A stretch of DNA of 64,000 bases from UBA1952 sp965246765 (GCA_965246765.1 CBDFFJ010000001.1:62001-126000); one strand, 5' to 3'; positions 35,201 through 42,475 are shown, counted from the stretch's first letter. Numbers and translations: made by a program. The notes: a model not told the origin generated them from the sequence alone.

Positions 35201-35668
35201 ATCGGCATCGTGGCCCTTGCGGGCATTGTGGTGCGGAATGGTATCCTGCTGGTAGAGTTTATGGACCTGATGCTGAAGGAAGGTATGAGTCCCTTTGACG
35301 CGATTATGGAATCGGGCCGCACACGGATGACGCCGGTAATTCTGACGGCGACGGCAGCCATTCTTGGCCTGATACCGCTGGCAGTTGGCCTGAATATTGA
35401 CTTTGCGACGCTGTTTTCTGAGCTAAACCCGCACATCTTCTTCGGCGGCGACAGCGCAGCTTTCTGGAGCCCGCTGGCCTGGACGATGATTTACGGTCTG
35501 GCCTTCGCAACCTTCCTTACATTGATTATTGTGCCGGTGCTTTGTTTGCTTAGCTTCCGGTTTAAGGGTTGGGTGAAGCGGAAGTTCGGGAAGGGGGAAG
35601 CGGCGCCGGAACTGCCGCTGGCAGGCAAGGGCGGTGAGCCGAAGGTGGTGCCGGTGGAGCTGAATTAG
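32219..35668 (+). CDS. RND family efflux permease
   Basis: A 1149-residue inner-membrane proton-driven exporter of the AcrB/CzcA superfamily. It begins MKDNKIKEFFLSSWAIDNRT and has a first membrane helix followed by the large periplasmic PN domain (QFPEIKLSQIVVQTIYPGTS). Membrane helices 2-6 include LGIVVDDAIVVVENTHRIF with the paired aspartates of helix 4 (VDD) needed for proton relay. A second, duplicated half follows from about residue 590. The long loop around 500-560 between halves (KRRFKRRDKILMIIF) carries extra helices. The ATG at 32219 is chosen because upstream sequence is a REP. It likely works with the adaptor and TolC genes upstream; substrate unknown. Confidence 0.9.
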   Translation: MKDNKIKEFFLSSWAIDNRTAVYIITIIITLAGFLTYQSLPKEQFPEIKLSQIVVQTIYPGTSPENMENLVTKPIEKEVKNLTGVKKVTSNSFQDFSIVIVEFTPDIKVDKAKKDVKDAVDKARTDLPKNLPNEPEVNDIDLSEMPIMYVNISGNYDLARLKKYADRVQDKIEELKEIKRVDMVGALEREIQINVDLYKMSAAGITFDDIERTVAFENVSATAGELSMNNQKRILSLRNEYKSADEIGAIVVKNAQGSSVYVRDIAQVQDSYEEQKSYARLDGKNVITLNVIKAKGGNLIDASDKIAKLAKEMKGAELPRDLSIVTTGDQSESTRTTLHDLVNTIIIGFILVTIILMFFMGVTNALFVALSVPLSCAIAFLVLPGIGFTLNMIVLFAFLLALGIVVDDAIVVVENTHRIFDNGKVPIKKAAKLATGEVFLPVLSGTATTLMPFIPLAFWNSLIGQFMYFLPITLIITLVASLLVAYVINPVFAVNFMKPHNPKDDGKRRFKRRDKILMIIFASLAALCYVSRAWGVGNFIVFIYLFVLLEKFVFEKWIHSFQNKVWPRFQTWYSRWLGRALRRPFATVGLMLGIFVFTVVLISFRPPEVVFFPSGDPNFTYVYLNMPVGTDQAYTNTILEKVEKQVSGALTDPKTGKITPIVKSIISNVTVGVVDPGSGELGDFPNKGRVTVAFEEFSKRKGISSANYMEKIRAAVKGIPGAVVTVDKEQGGPPTAKPILIDIVGDNLDSLVATSERMRRFLIAKQVPGVEELRSDFQANKPEIIFDLDRERMNNNSITTGQVAGGLRTAVFGKEISRFRDANDDYPITLRLAKEQREDVSAIQNMPIIYRDMGMGGIVRTVPVSSFANVRYASTYGGIKRKDQKRIISLSSNVVGGFNANEVVANVQRELGDFRAPAGITFKMGGEQEEQAEVGAFLGRALMISMCLIFLILIIQFNSFSRTVIIMSEILFSVFGVMLGLGLFHTPFSIVMGGIGIVALAGIVVRNGILLVEFMDLMLKEGMSPFDAIMESGRTRMTPVILTATAAILGLIPLAVGLNIDFATLFSELNPHIFFGGDSAAFWSPLAWTMIYGLAFATFLTLIIVPVLCLLSFRFKGWVKRKFGKGEAAPELPLAGKGGEPKVVPVELN

Positions 35669-35700
35669 CGCCGGTCTGACCGACATGCCACCGGCAGAAA

Positions 35701-35745
35701 GAAACTGGTCTGACCGAAGCAAAGCGAGGTCTGACCAGTTTCGCC
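35701..35745 (+). repeat. REP element upstream of the RAYT gene
   Basis: Outer stem GAAACTGGTC/GACCAGTTTC (10 bp) with two GGTCTGACC boxes inside and the conserved CGCC after it. A truncated half copy (GCCGGTCTGACCGACATGCC) lies just upstream at about 35670-35689. Confidence 0.8.
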
Positions 35746-35782
35746 ACCAGCACGCATAACCGGCGCAGCTTATCTTTAAGCC

Positions 35783-36310
35783 ATGAATGCAGAAGCCGGC
35801 CAGCTTTACCATCTTTACAATCAGGGCAACAACAAAGAGCTGCTCTTTGCTAAGGATCAGGATTATCTCGCATTCCTCCGTCTCACCCGCCGCCACCTCT
35901 CGCCCGTCTGCGAAATCGTCGCGTGGTGCCTCATGCCGAATCATTTCCATTTCTGCATATACGCTATGGAAGAATCGGTACGAGAAATCCGCAGCGGCAG
36001 CTTCATGATTCAGCAGCTTTCCAGAGGCGTAGGTGATTTACTAAGCCACTACTCGGCGGAGCTTAACGGAGCGCAAAACCGAACCGGCGCGCGTTTCCGT
36101 CCGCGTACGAAGCTGAAGCAGATTTCCGAGTCGGGCGATGTCAGGTATGTAACGGCGGTACAATACATTCACGACAATCCAGTTGCGGCTGGGCTTTGCC
36201 TTAATGCCTGCGATTGGACTTACAGCAGCGCAAAGGAGTATTCGGGTTTGCGGAATGGGACGCTTTGTAACCTCCAACTTGCTCGCGAGCTCGGGCTGTT
36301 GTGCTCGTGA
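35783..36310 (+). CDS. REP-associated tyrosine transposase (RAYT)
   Basis: A 175-residue Y1-transposase-like (IS200/IS605 superfamily) single-strand endonuclease. It begins QLYHLYNQGNNKELLFAKDQ, the RAYT version of the family N-terminus. The HxH metal site is in CLMPNHFHFCIY (about residues 49-60), and the nucleophile tyrosine is most likely the one in VQYIHDNPVAAGLC. The C-terminal DWTYSSAKEY is typical. RAYTs act on REP hairpins and are usually single-copy, domesticated genes. A near-consensus TATCTTTA element sits 4 bases before the ATG. The gene is bracketed by REPs in opposite orientation. Confidence 0.88.
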   Translation: MNAEAGQLYHLYNQGNNKELLFAKDQDYLAFLRLTRRHLSPVCEIVAWCLMPNHFHFCIYAMEESVREIRSGSFMIQQLSRGVGDLLSHYSAELNGAQNRTGARFRPRTKLKQISESGDVRYVTAVQYIHDNPVAAGLCLNACDWTYSSAKEYSGLRNGTLCNLQLARELGLLCS

Positions 36311-36350
36311 CAGGCTGTCAGACCTTCCTTCGGTCGGTCAGACCGCCCTT
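36311..36350 (-). repeat. REP element downstream of the RAYT gene
   Basis: Minus-strand REP with GGCGGTCTGACCGACC and GGAAGGTCTGACAGCC boxes, beginning at the base after the RAYT stop codon. With the copy at 35701 it frames the gene as an inverted pair. Confidence 0.75.
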
Positions 36351-36379
36351 TCTGCCCGCCGCTTCTTATCTGCTTTTCT

Positions 36380-36982
36380 ATGTTCTACGCCTTCAAATCC
36401 TTCATCCCCGTCGTCCACCCATCTTCCTTCGTCCACCCGCAGGCAGCCGTCACCGGCAATGTCATCATCGGCAAGGACTGCTACATCGGCCCCGGCGCTG
36501 CCCTGCGTGGCGATTGGGGCGGCATTGTGCTTGAAGATGGCTGTAATGTGCAGGAAAACTGCACCGTACACATGTTCCCCGGTGTAACCGTGACGTTGCA
36601 CGAAGGCGCCCACATCGGTCACGGAGCTATCATCCACGGCGCGAGCATCGGAAGTAATTCTTTAATAGGAATGAACGCCGTGATAATGGATGAAGTAGAA
36701 ATCGGCGAGGAATGCATTGTGGGCGCGTTGGCGTTCATAAATACAAAAACGATAATTCCAAGGCGTTCCCTGGTTGTCGGCAATCCTGGAAAAATCATCA
36801 AAGAAGTCAGTGATGAGATGATTGCCTGGAAAACCGCCGGGACGCGTCTTTACCAGCAACTCCCACAGGATTGCCACGATAGCCTGATTGCCTGCCAGCC
36901 ATTGACGGAAATTCCGGCCAATCGTCCACCGCAGGAATCTTTATATACGACTTGGGAAACCATTAAGGCCGGAAACCCTTAG
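36380..36982 (+). CDS. paaY: PaaY-like gamma-carbonic anhydrase/hexapeptide-repeat protein
   Basis: A 200-residue left-handed beta-helix protein, close to PaaY: FIPVVHPSSFVHPQAAVTGN, GPGAALRGDWGGIVLEDG then CNVQENCTVHMFPG, and EGAHIGHGAIIHGASIGSNS then LIGMNAVIMD. The three histidines in TVHMFPG and HIGHGAIIHG fit the gamma-carbonic anhydrase metal site. PaaY acts as a thioesterase/CA-like accessory in phenylacetate degradation, but no other paa gene lies in the window, so that assignment is tentative. Its stop codon is inside a large terminator-like palindrome. Confidence 0.75.
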   Translation: MFYAFKSFIPVVHPSSFVHPQAAVTGNVIIGKDCYIGPGAALRGDWGGIVLEDGCNVQENCTVHMFPGVTVTLHEGAHIGHGAIIHGASIGSNSLIGMNAVIMDEVEIGEECIVGALAFINTKTIIPRRSLVVGNPGKIIKEVSDEMIAWKTAGTRLYQQLPQDCHDSLIACQPLTEIPANRPPQESLYTTWETIKAGNP

Positions 36983-37010
36983 GGGCAACCCTTGTGGTTG
37001 CCCCTAAGGG
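36976..37010. terminator. Perfect 15-bp hairpin overlapping the paaY stop
   Basis: CCCTTAGGGGCAACC pairs perfectly with GGTTGCCCCTAAGGG around CTTGT; the TAG stop of paaY lies in the left arm. No T tract follows directly, so it may be a repeated palindromic element used as an mRNA end. Confidence 0.6.
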
Positions 37011-37018
37011 CTAACAGC

Positions 37019-37056
37019 AAAAAAAAAATGCCTTCCAATCGGAAGACATTTTTACA
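37019..37056. terminator. Bidirectional terminator between paaY and the ArsR gene
   Basis: A run of A, then ATGCCTTCC-AATC-GGAAGACAT (one mismatch), then a T run. The symmetry lets it end both convergent transcripts. Confidence 0.75.
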
Positions 37057-37073
37057 CATAAACGATTCGGCAA

Positions 37074-37460
37074 TTATGCGTTGTCGTCGTTGTTGTTCTT
37101 ACCGCTGTCGCTGTTCACGAGCTCGCCTACGAACTGAGCGATGTCAGCGATGCGCTTGTGGTTCAGGCTGTAGTGGATGAATTTGCCTTCACGCTGCGTA
37201 ATTACGATGTTGGCGCGGCGCAGGATGGCGAGGTGCTGAGAAGCAACACTTTGCTCCAAACGCAGCTTTACATAAATGTCCGTTACATTCATGCGCTTGT
37301 GCTCTTCCAGCAAGCGTACGATTTGCTGGCGCAGCTTGTGGTTGATCGCACGCAGCGTCATCGCAGCAGTCTTCACCGCTACATAATCGAGCTTAATGTT
37401 TTCGTTGCTTGTCTCGTCCTTGCGGATAACCAGTGTGTTACCTGTCATTGTTGTTTCCAT
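37074..37460 (-). CDS. ArsR/SmtB-like transcriptional regulator
   Basis: A 128-residue winged-helix protein. The DNA-binding part is LRQQIVRLLEEHKRMNVTDI then YVKLRLEQSVASQHLAILRR, with the recognition helix SVASQHLAILRRANIV and the wing QREGKFIHYSLNHKRI. No metal-binding ELCVC-type motif is present, so it may sense something else. The C-terminus is a polar GKNNNDDNA tail. The ATG at 37460 gives METTMTGNTL; 37448 is also possible. Two perfect TAnnTTTG elements lie upstream, TATGTTTG at 37522-37529 and TATCTTTG at 37549-37556 (minus strand), so the mRNA may have a leader. Confidence 0.8.
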   Translation of the reverse strand: METTMTGNTLVIRKDETSNENIKLDYVAVKTAAMTLRAINHKLRQQIVRLLEEHKRMNVTDIYVKLRLEQSVASQHLAILRRANIVITQREGKFIHYSLNHKRIADIAQFVGELVNSDSGKNNNDDNA

Positions 37461-37619
37461 CTTGTATTGAATGAAATTAAAACGGTGATTGTGAAAAAAA
37501 GATAATGCTATAAAGCGGGTGCAAACATACACCTTCTATTTATATTGGCAAAGATATGATGGGGCGTGGCTGTTAAGCGGGCGTTAAACCTAATTTATTT
37601 TCCTAACGTCTCCGCGCAT

Positions 37620-38288
37620 TCATCTGTCCGTGCGGGAAGCCGTTATGTACGCAGGTTTTAAATATTCAGGTTCTGCGTAAGCTAAGTTCGCAAACTCCTT
37701 TGCAAAAAATGATTCAAGCGTCAGGCCTGCCCAAAGATTCATGTTCAAAAAAAAAGGAACACTTGTGGCCGGCTGAGTAAGGGCGATATCAGCGTCATGC
37801 TGCCCGATAAGCATTAAGGGCTTTTGGATATGGCTCAGGTTGGCAAGCAGCAGCTCCGTACTTATATGCACCGGCGGCGAGCTATATTCGCCGGCTGCGG
37901 CTATATAGTATTCGCCGGCTCTTGCGGGCAGAATAGCCAGCATGTTTGCACCCTTGTCTTCCTGCTGTCGCATCAGGTCACACAGCATAAGCTTAAGCCT
38001 GTTATGAAGAATAAGCGGCTTGCCCAGCGCGTAACAAAATCCCTTTGCCGTAGCCAGCCCTATCCGGAGCCCTGTATAAGAACCGGGACCATTGCAAACT
38101 GCTATACCGTCCAGATCGGACAGCATGCAGCGAGCTTCGTTCAGCGTATCTGCGACTAATAAATTGATTTTTTCTGCATGGTCACGGCCGCCATCCGATA
38201 ACTTGTGGCTGATCGGTTTACCGTCAACGGCAAGCATCACTTCGCAGGTAGCTCCGGAAGCGTCAATATGCAGGATTGTCACAGACAT
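37620..38288 (-). CDS. tsaB: tRNA threonylcarbamoyladenosine biosynthesis protein TsaB
   Basis: A 222-residue ASKHA-fold protein that partners TsaD and TsaE to make t6A37 in tRNAs reading ANN codons. Marks are ILHIDASGATCEVML, the DHAEKINLLV helix that contacts TsaD, and AVCNGPGSYTGLRIGLATAK, the strongly conserved TsaB loop. The ATG at 38288 is separated by 5 bases from a TACTTTTG element of a palindromic divergent promoter shared with ridA. Confidence 0.92.
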   Translation of the reverse strand: MSVTILHIDASGATCEVMLAVDGKPISHKLSDGGRDHAEKINLLVADTLNEARCMLSDLDGIAVCNGPGSYTGLRIGLATAKGFCYALGKPLILHNRLKLMLCDLMRQQEDKGANMLAILPARAGEYYIAAAGEYSSPPVHISTELLLANLSHIQKPLMLIGQHDADIALTQPATSVPFFLNMNLWAGLTLESFFAKEFANLAYAEPEYLKPAYITASRTDR

Positions 38289-38292
38289 GGCT

Positions 38293-38320
38293 GCAAAAGT
38301 AGCTTCAGGCCTACTTTTGC
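38293..38320. promoter_or_regulatory. Palindromic bidirectional promoter, tsaB/ridA
   Basis: GCAAAAGTAG (38293-38302) and CTACTTTTGC (38311-38320) are a perfect 10-base inverted repeat, and each arm holds a TACTTTTG element facing its own gene. Both elements end exactly 5 bases from the respective ATG (38288 and 38325). Transcription from either side would yield leaderless mRNA, and the two transcripts would overlap or abut by design. Confidence 0.65.
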
Positions 38321-38324
38321 GGCC

Positions 38325-38711
38325 ATGAATAAAAACATCATTATTACCACTGCTGCGCCGGCGCCGATTGGCCCTTACAGCCAGGCAGTAGCAGCCGGCG
38401 GGATGCTCTTCATATCCGGGCAGATAGCCCTTGACCCGGCGGACGGCACGCTCTACAAAGACGATATTATTACAGAAACGGACCGTGTAATGCAGAATCT
38501 GAAAGGAATTCTGACTGCGGCAGGCCTGGATTTCTCTAACGTCGTCAAATCAACAATCTTCCTTACCGATATGGGCCAGTTTGCGCAGGTAAACGAAGTG
38601 TATTCCGTTTACTTTGATACCAACAGCGCCCCGGCCCGCGAGACCGTACAGGTCAGCGGTCTGCCAAGAGGTGTAAATGTGGAGATCAGCATGATTGCAG
38701 TGGCGGGATGA
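38325..38711 (+). CDS. ridA: RidA family enamine/imine deaminase
   Basis: A 128-residue protein of the YjgF/YER057c/UK114 family that hydrolyses reactive 2-aminoacrylate and related imines formed by PLP enzymes. Signatures are APAPIGPYSQAVAAGGMLFI then SGQIALDPADG, the VMQNLKGILTAAGLDFSNVV helix, and SAPARETVQVSGLPRGVNVE with the catalytic arginine (APARE). The ATG at 38325 follows the divergent promoter by 5 bases. Longer upstream starts run through tsaB and are rejected. Confidence 0.93.
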   Translation: MNKNIIITTAAPAPIGPYSQAVAAGGMLFISGQIALDPADGTLYKDDIITETDRVMQNLKGILTAAGLDFSNVVKSTIFLTDMGQFAQVNEVYSVYFDTNSAPARETVQVSGLPRGVNVEISMIAVAG

Positions 38712-38722
38712 GGCTGCCCGGC

Positions 38723-38778
38723 ATTGAAGTGTTGAGTCGTTAAGAAGCCGGATACTCAACGCTTCAACGCACTTAACC
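38723..38778. repeat. Inverted repeat element, CAACGACT family, copy 2
   Basis: ATTGAAGTGTTGAGT (38723-38737) pairs with ACTCAACGCTTCAAC (38754-38768) with one mismatch. It contains the 13-mer GTTGAGTCGTTAA at 38731, identical to the copy after comA at 20126. The right end supplies the glnS stop codon (38773-38775). It lies between convergent ridA and glnS. Confidence 0.65.
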
Positions 38779-40437
38779 CTTCTTCACTTCCTTTGCCCAG
38801 GCGTCCTTCAACCCAACGGTGCGGTTGAAAAGTGGCTTATCCGCCGTGCTGGAAATATCTGCACAGAAATACCCTTTGCGCAAGCCCTGAAAAGTCACGC
38901 CGGCGGCCACTTCTGTCAAAGCCGGCTCTATGAAGGCGGTGATGGTCTGTAAAGACTCCGGATTCAGGTATTCCTTGAAATCCCCTTCCTCATCCGCCGG
39001 ATTTTCAACCCGGAAAAGGCGGTCATACATCCTTACTTCGGCCTGCTTCGCCTGCTGCGCGCTTACCCAGTGGATAGTGCCTTTCACATTGATGCCGCTG
39101 GTATCGGAGCCGCTGCGGCTTTCGGGGATGTAGCTGCAAATGATTTCCGTCACCCTCCCGGCCTCGTCCTTCTTAAAATCCTCGCACTTAATAATGTAAG
39201 CGTTCTTCAGGCGCACCATCAGGCCCGGCCCGAGGCGGAAAAACTTCTTTGGCGGAGCCTCCATGAAATCCTCGCGCTCTATCCATAGCTCCCGGCTAAA
39301 AGGCAGCTGCCGGCTGCCGGCGCTTTCATCTTCCGGGTTATTCTCTGCTTCCAGCTCTTCCGGCCGCCCTTCGGGAAAGTTTGTAATGATAAGCTTCACC
39401 GGGTCAAGCACCATCATGTAGCGGTGCGCCGTCTTGTTAAGCTGCTCGCGCACGCAGAACTCCAGCACGCCGAGATCAACGACGTTTTCCCGCTTCGCAA
39501 TGCCCACCGTATCGCAGAACTGCCGGATGGCCGCCGCCGGGTAGCCGCGCCGCCGCATGCCGGAGATCGTGGGCATGCGCGGGTCGTTCCAGCCTTCCAC
39601 GTGGCCTTCATTCACGAGCTGCAGCAGCTTGCGCTTGCTCATTACCGTATAGCTCAGGTTGCGCCGCGCAAACTCGTACTGGTGCGAGGGATAGATGCCG
39701 AGCTGCGCTATAAACCAATCGTATAAGGGCCGGTGATGGATGAACTCCAACGTGCAGACGGAGTGCGTCACATGCTCAATGCTATCGCTCTGGCCGTGCG
39801 CAAAGTCATACATCGGATAGACGCACCAGGCATCGCCCGTACGGTGGTGGTGCGCGTGCTTGATACGGTAGATTATGGGGTCGCGCAGCAGCAGATTCGG
39901 GTGCGCCATGTCAATCTTTGCGCGCAGCACTTTCTCGCCGTCGGCGTATTTACCGGCCCGCATTTCTGCAAAAAGCCGCTCATTTTCCGCCACGCTTCTG
40001 GCGCGATGCGGAGAATCCTGGCCGGGCGCCGTCGTAGAGCCCTTGGTTGCGGCAATCTCCTCCGCGCTGCTGTCATCCACATAGGCTTTCCCATCCTGAA
40101 TAAGCTTTACGGCGTAGCCGTACAGGGTCTCAAAGTAATCGGAAGCGAAGTAGCGGGCATCCCATTCAAAGCCCAGCCACTTTATATCCTGCTGAATGCT
40201 TTCTACATATTCGGTCTCTTCCGTAGAAGGGTTGGTATCGTCAAAGCGCAGGTTGCACTTGCCGCCGTACTTCTTCGCAAGGCCGAAGTTGAGCACGATA
40301 GAGGATGCGTGCCCGATGTGCAGGTAGCCGTTCGGCTCCGGTGGGAAGCGGGTCTGGATGCCATCGGGATATTTGCCTGCGGCAATGTCGGCTTCAATGA
40401 TTTCTTCTAAAAAGTTGAGGGATTTTTCTTCGGTCAT
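38773..40437 (-). CDS. glnS: Glutaminyl-tRNA synthetase
   Basis: A 554-residue class I aminoacyl-tRNA synthetase. The first Rossmann half holds RFPPEPNGYLHIGHASSIVL (HIGH motif), and the second signature is YTVMSKRKLLQLV (MSK version of KMSKS). Also visible are RFDDTNPSTEE for ATP/amino-acid binding and DPRMPTISGMRRRGYPAAAI, typical of GlnRS/GluRS. The C-terminal anticodon-binding barrels are present. The true start is the ATG at 40437 (MTEEKSLNFLEEII), confirmed by a TACCTTTG element 7 bases upstream; an open frame continues further upstream only because a 21-nt repeat array there lacks stops. Confidence 0.95.
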   Translation of the reverse strand: MTEEKSLNFLEEIIEADIAAGKYPDGIQTRFPPEPNGYLHIGHASSIVLNFGLAKKYGGKCNLRFDDTNPSTEETEYVESIQQDIKWLGFEWDARYFASDYFETLYGYAVKLIQDGKAYVDDSSAEEIAATKGSTTAPGQDSPHRARSVAENERLFAEMRAGKYADGEKVLRAKIDMAHPNLLLRDPIIYRIKHAHHHRTGDAWCVYPMYDFAHGQSDSIEHVTHSVCTLEFIHHRPLYDWFIAQLGIYPSHQYEFARRNLSYTVMSKRKLLQLVNEGHVEGWNDPRMPTISGMRRRGYPAAAIRQFCDTVGIAKRENVVDLGVLEFCVREQLNKTAHRYMMVLDPVKLIITNFPEGRPEELEAENNPEDESAGSRQLPFSRELWIEREDFMEAPPKKFFRLGPGLMVRLKNAYIIKCEDFKKDEAGRVTEIICSYIPESRSGSDTSGINVKGTIHWVSAQQAKQAEVRMYDRLFRVENPADEEGDFKEYLNPESLQTITAFIEPALTEVAAGVTFQGLRKGYFCADISSTADKPLFNRTVGLKDAWAKEVKKG

Positions 40438-40444
40438 GACTACG

Positions 40445-40452
40445 CAAAGGTA
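40445..40452 (-). promoter_or_regulatory. -7 element (TACCTTTG) of glnS
   Basis: Perfect TAnnTTTG on the minus strand, 7 bases before the ATG at 40437. It fixes the start of glnS and implies a leaderless mRNA. Confidence 0.55.
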
Positions 40453-40511
40453 GCGCTGCGTTTTATGGAGATGCCACCTGCCTTCGTGGCTCCACACCCA
40501 CACTGCGCGGG

Positions 40512-40679
40512 GCGGGACGCTTGGTGTCACGAGCGGGATGCCCGGTGTTAAGCGCGGAACACCGGGTGACAGGGGTGGAACGCCCGGTGACATCAACGGA
40601 ATGACAGGTGATGACGGCGCAATGCCTGCTGACAAGGCCGCAGCTTGAGGTGAGGGAGCCGGGATTGATGGCAATCCGG
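40512..40679. repeat. Tandem array of 21-nt units (array 2)
   Basis: Eight units start at 40512 and recur every 21 bases (40533, 40554, 40575, 40596, 40617, 40638, 40659). The first six share the pattern GCGGAATGCCCGGTGACA plus three variable bases; the last two are decayed. Dyads span unit borders, best as GGTGTT/AACACC around 40544-40563. The array lies between the glnS promoter and the end of the M28 peptidase gene. Being a multiple of three, the repeat translates as proline-rich heptads, but these are upstream of the supported glnS start. Confidence 0.75.
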
Positions 40680-40711
40680 CAGAAATGGCAGGAACTGTTG
40701 GTAGAAAGGCC

Positions 40712-42475
40712 TCAATTCGCAAATACCATCTTCCGTGAATCCACCTGCCGGCCGTCTATTATTAAAGAATAAACGTAAGTGCCATGCGCGCCGTACCCAT
40801 GCCGGAAGGTGACTTCCGCAACACCTTTCTTTAATAGAATGGGCAGGCGCTGCACTTCCTTGCCGCCCCCGGCCTCCGCAATGCGGATGTAAGCTTCTTT
40901 ATAGGAAAGAGCTTCACGCACCAGCACACTGATGGTGGTGGCTTCGTCAAAGGGGTTGGGGGTGTTTTGGAGCAGCTGTACAGCTTGTTTAGCACCGGCC
41001 GGCCCGCTCACAGCAAGGCTCACCAGTTGCTCGCTGGAAAAGAGACTCTCTACGCCGTTGCTATCCACCGCTGCAACGCTCAATATCCAATTTGGCAGCA
41101 CCGTATCAAGCACCGTACCGCTGCGTATAGGCGGATAAATATAATCCCAGTCATTAGTTGTGCTGCGCACAGCGATACTGTAGCCCCAAGCCTGAGAAAC
41201 TCCGGAGAATGTGAATTCCGTCCCCAAGCTTTCCGGATAAATAACGCGTGTTGTAAAGCCGGGTGTTTTCAGCCCGATGGCTGCCATTGCAGCGCCGTTT
41301 CCGTTAATCACGGCATTACGTGCCAGATAATCAAAATCTACAAAGAAGCTGTCCAGCGAGCCGTCGTTATTTCGGTCAATGCCAAGAATGTCTGAAGACG
41401 TATGCTGTCGGTCGGTATAGCCGCTGCCCAGGCTTGCGTCGCCGTGCTCGTTGGCAGATGTAAAGCGGACGGAGGTGTATCCATTCTGCCGGAAAGGGAT
41501 GTGGTCTCCACCTCGGCCAGTACGGTCTTCAGCGCTCATGATGTGGATGTTCATCGGCACGCTGAGGCCAGGGGGTTGGGTCCAGGGCCAGACATAAGCA
41601 AGGAATTGTTCCTTGTACTCCAGCTTCACAAATCGCGCGAGCTGCTTGTGCGCGGAATTGAGCCCGCCGTAGGAAAAAATGCGCACGTTAGTGCTGTCAA
41701 TAGCATTCGGGCCCGGACAGGAAGGTGGAGAGGACGTTTGCCCGCATACAATGCCGCCGATTACGTCATTATTAAAAACAGCGTGCAGATTGATGCCTTT
41801 CTGAACGATATAGTTCGCGAAAGCGGTAGCGCCTGCAAGGCTCTGTTCTTCGCCAATGGTTATTAAGAACACGATAGTGCGGCGGTACTTGTACCTGCTC
41901 ATCACCCGTGCCAACTCCATCACCAGCGCAGTGCCGCTGCCATTATCTTCCATGCCTTCAGCAAGGCAGGCCGTGTCGCAAAGACCAGCGCAGCGGCTGT
42001 CCATATGGCCTTCTATCAGAACGACGGATTTATCATTCGTATCGGAGCCGGGAAGCGCTGAAAATATGTTTCTATGCTGCTGTTGCCCGCAGAGGTTCAT
42101 ATTAAACTGCAGGTAAGAAGGCAGCAGCTTGCCGCCTTCCCGCGCGGAAAAGTCCTGGAATTTATTATAGACCCAGCGACGTGCAGCGCCTATGCCGCGC
42201 GTTGTGCTTACAGTATCAGAGCCGGAGTTCCGGTTCTGGAAGGAGCGCAGCACTTCTAAATAAGCACGCAGCGAATCGGGCGAGACACGGGCATTGATGC
42301 CACGACTGATTGTGTCATCGTAATTCATGGGACTGGTACTGAACCATCCCGTATGCGGATAATTCCCCAACAGCGCCTGCTCCGCCGCAGGATTGGTGCA
42401 GGTGATTGCCGTCTGCGCCGCGCCTTTACAAGAGCAGGCAATGAGGAAAACGACGAGGATGGAAAGATGCTTCAT
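40712..42475 (-). CDS. Secreted M28 family peptidase with T9SS sorting tail
   Basis: A 587-residue protein. The ATG at 42475 begins a signal peptide MKHLSILVVFLIACSCKGAA. The catalytic domain is an M28 zinc aminopeptidase: VVLIEGHMDSR (H, D), MEDNGSGTALVMELA (D), FLITIGEEQSLAGATAFA (EE, general base and ligand), NNDVIGG (D) and GGDHIPFRQNGYTSVRF (H). The C-terminus, QLLQNTPNPFDEATTIS through YVYSLIIDGRQVDSRKMVF, is a type A T9SS sorting domain, so the enzyme is probably exported and attached to the surface or released. A terminator separates it from the adhesin gene upstream. Confidence 0.88.
   Translation of the reverse strand: MKHLSILVVFLIACSCKGAAQTAITCTNPAAEQALLGNYPHTGWFSTSPMNYDDTISRGINARVSPDSLRAYLEVLRSFQNRNSGSDTVSTTRGIGAARRWVYNKFQDFSAREGGKLLPSYLQFNMNLCGQQQHRNIFSALPGSDTNDKSVVLIEGHMDSRCAGLCDTACLAEGMEDNGSGTALVMELARVMSRYKYRRTIVFLITIGEEQSLAGATAFANYIVQKGINLHAVFNNDVIGGIVCGQTSSPPSCPGPNAIDSTNVRIFSYGGLNSAHKQLARFVKLEYKEQFLAYVWPWTQPPGLSVPMNIHIMSAEDRTGRGGDHIPFRQNGYTSVRFTSANEHGDASLGSGYTDRQHTSSDILGIDRNNDGSLDSFFVDFDYLARNAVINGNGAAMAAIGLKTPGFTTRVIYPESLGTEFTFSGVSQAWGYSIAVRSTTNDWDYIYPPIRSGTVLDTVLPNWILSVAAVDSNGVESLFSSEQLVSLAVSGPAGAKQAVQLLQNTPNPFDEATTISVLVREALSYKEAYIRIAEAGGGKEVQRLPILLKKGVAEVTFRHGYGAHGTYVYSLIIDGRQVDSRKMVFAN

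Noticed and set aside
40438..40722. N-terminal extension of glnS rich in proline heptads
   Set aside because: It is produced by the 21-nt repeat array reading open in frame; the conserved MTEEKSLNF start and a TACCTTTG element 7 bases upstream fix the start at 40437.
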